From Desulfocapsa sp. (GTDB lineage Bacteria > Desulfobacterota > Desulfobulbia > Desulfobulbales > Desulfocapsaceae): a stretch of DNA of 64,000 nucleotides. The translations under genes and the position numbers were made by a program. How positions within the stretch are numbered: the stretch's first letter is position 1; each line of letters starts with the position of its first letter. Positions 63,367 to 64,000 of the stretch are shown here, in pieces. The stretch covers positions 1-64,000 of the forward strand of contig JAQYVF010000011.1 of the NCBI GenBank assembly GCA_030145625.1, in the 5' to 3' direction. The notes below the pieces were generated by a model, which worked only from the letters and a program-made list of their open reading frames with translations, was not told the DNA's origin and made no database searches.

Positions 63367-64000
63367 ATGACTCAGTGTCCCCAACAGCTTGATAGCCTCT
63401 CAACAGAACTCCGCTTCGAACAGGATCTTCTTACCCTGGTCAACGCCATCCACACAGCACCCGACAACAATACAATTATGCTTGGCCTGCGGGAACAGAT
63501 ATTGGATGTCTATCATGTTGAAATGGCTACCATCTTTCTTGTGGATATCCGTAAGAAGTACCTGGCTTCCTGGCTTCTGCTTCCCGGAGATTTCTTAAAA
63601 AGGATAGAGCTCCCCATCAATAGAGAATCCGTTTGTGGCTATGTCGCCAAGACCAGAGAGACCATTAACATTCATGATGTCTACGACACCGATGAACTGA
63701 AAAATATTGACCCTGCCCTTACCTTTTCTGCTTCCTGGGACCAGAAGACAAACGCAAGAACGAAACAACTCCTTGCCGCCCCTATTACCTTCAAGAACTC
63801 TCTCATGGGTGTCATCGAACTGATGAACAGGGTGGATGGCACCCCCTTTACCGAAAATGACCAGGAACATATCCATAAGCTTTCAGAAACCCTGGCTATT
63901 GCCTTCTACAACCACTCCAGGCAAAGAAAAAAAATCCCACTCAAATACGAATCCCTTATTCAGCACAAGCTCATCTCCAGGAAAGAACTGGACAGAGCCC
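63367..64000 (+). CDS. GAF-domain GspE/PilB-type ATPase, N-terminal part only
   Basis: Open to the window end. 211 residues visible: a GAF domain (about residues 15-180, with LGLREQILDVYHVEMATIF, VCGYVAKTRETINIHDVYD and APITFKNSLMGVIELMN), then YESLIQHKLISRKELDRA, which matches the N-terminal segment of type II secretion/type IV pilus ATPases. Such GAF-GspE fusions occur in Desulfobacterota; the ATPase domain itself is beyond the window. ATG 63367 is preferred since AGGAGG lies 7 bases upstream; ATG 63280 is in frame. Confidence 0.75.
   Translation, partial: MTQCPQQLDSLSTELRFEQDLLTLVNAIHTAPDNNTIMLGLREQILDVYHVEMATIFLVDIRKKYLASWLLLPGDFLKRIELPINRESVCGYVAKTRETINIHDVYDTDELKNIDPALTFSASWDQKTNARTKQLLAAPITFKNSLMGVIELMNRVDGTPFTENDQEHIHKLSETLAIAFYNHSRQRKKIPLKYESLIQHKLISRKELDRA

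Overview
The window looks like a chromosomal segment from a sulfate- or sulfur-metabolising Desulfobacterota bacterium, most likely of the Desulfobulbales type. The grounds are a CXXCH tetrahaem cytochrome c3, a reductive-dehalogenase relic, a Tat-exported superoxide reductase, a small dual-CXXC protein, a GAF-containing GspE-type ATPase and complete lipid A genes (Gram-negative). This placement is inferred from gene content only. No rRNA, tRNA, CRISPR array or prophage was seen.

Layout. 1-1557: the 3' part of a chemoreceptor with a Cys-rich insert. 1654-5074 (minus): a broken rdhA-like gene, a tetrahaem cytochrome and an alginate-export-type outer-membrane protein. 5647-7996 (plus): arsenic resistance (arsR, acr3, arsC), interrupted and followed by copies of a small mobile element. 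8450-9290 (minus): a secreted orphan protein behind a cyclic-di-GMP-I (GEMM) riboswitch. 9698-14354 (minus): a tightly overlapping set, radical SAM protein, sensor kinase, fetA, fetB. 14711-31479 (minus): the division and cell-wall (dcw) cluster mraZ-rsmH-ftsL-ftsI-murEF-mraY-murD-murG-murC-murB-ftsQ-ftsA-ftsZ. It has a murE-murF fusion, no ftsW, no ddl, and an FtsI-like protein without the catalytic motifs. 32052-38512 (minus): panB, ruvB, ruvA, ruvC, yebC, rlmE and a CCA/poly(A)-polymerase-family gene. 38763-43557 (plus): a thioredoxin-like protein, MscS channel, tRNA dihydrouridine synthase and HD-GYP phosphodiesterase. 43593-53885 (minus): RNase T2, an EEP-family enzyme, a sugar-1-phosphate nucleotidyltransferase, lpxI-lpxA-fabZ-lpxD, namZ and glmS. 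54114-64000: pyrE, a small zinc-ribbon protein, a PilZ protein, hflX, an aminotransferase, an NtrC-type regulator, a flavoprotein relic, superoxide reductase and the start of a GAF-GspE ATPase.

The most striking non-coding signal is a family of seven MITE-like elements (long form about 189 bp, short form about 140 bp). They have imperfect terminal inverted repeats and each copy is flanked by a 4-bp target duplication. In four of seven the duplication overlaps a stop codon, so the element sits directly behind a gene and leaves it intact. Other points: a cyclic-di-GMP theme (GEMM riboswitch, HD-GYP, PilZ); MraZ boxes at 10-bp spacing over the dcw promoter; an rdhA reading frame broken by an in-frame TGA and a one-base slip; and an in-frame 49-codon relic of a flavoprotein gene.
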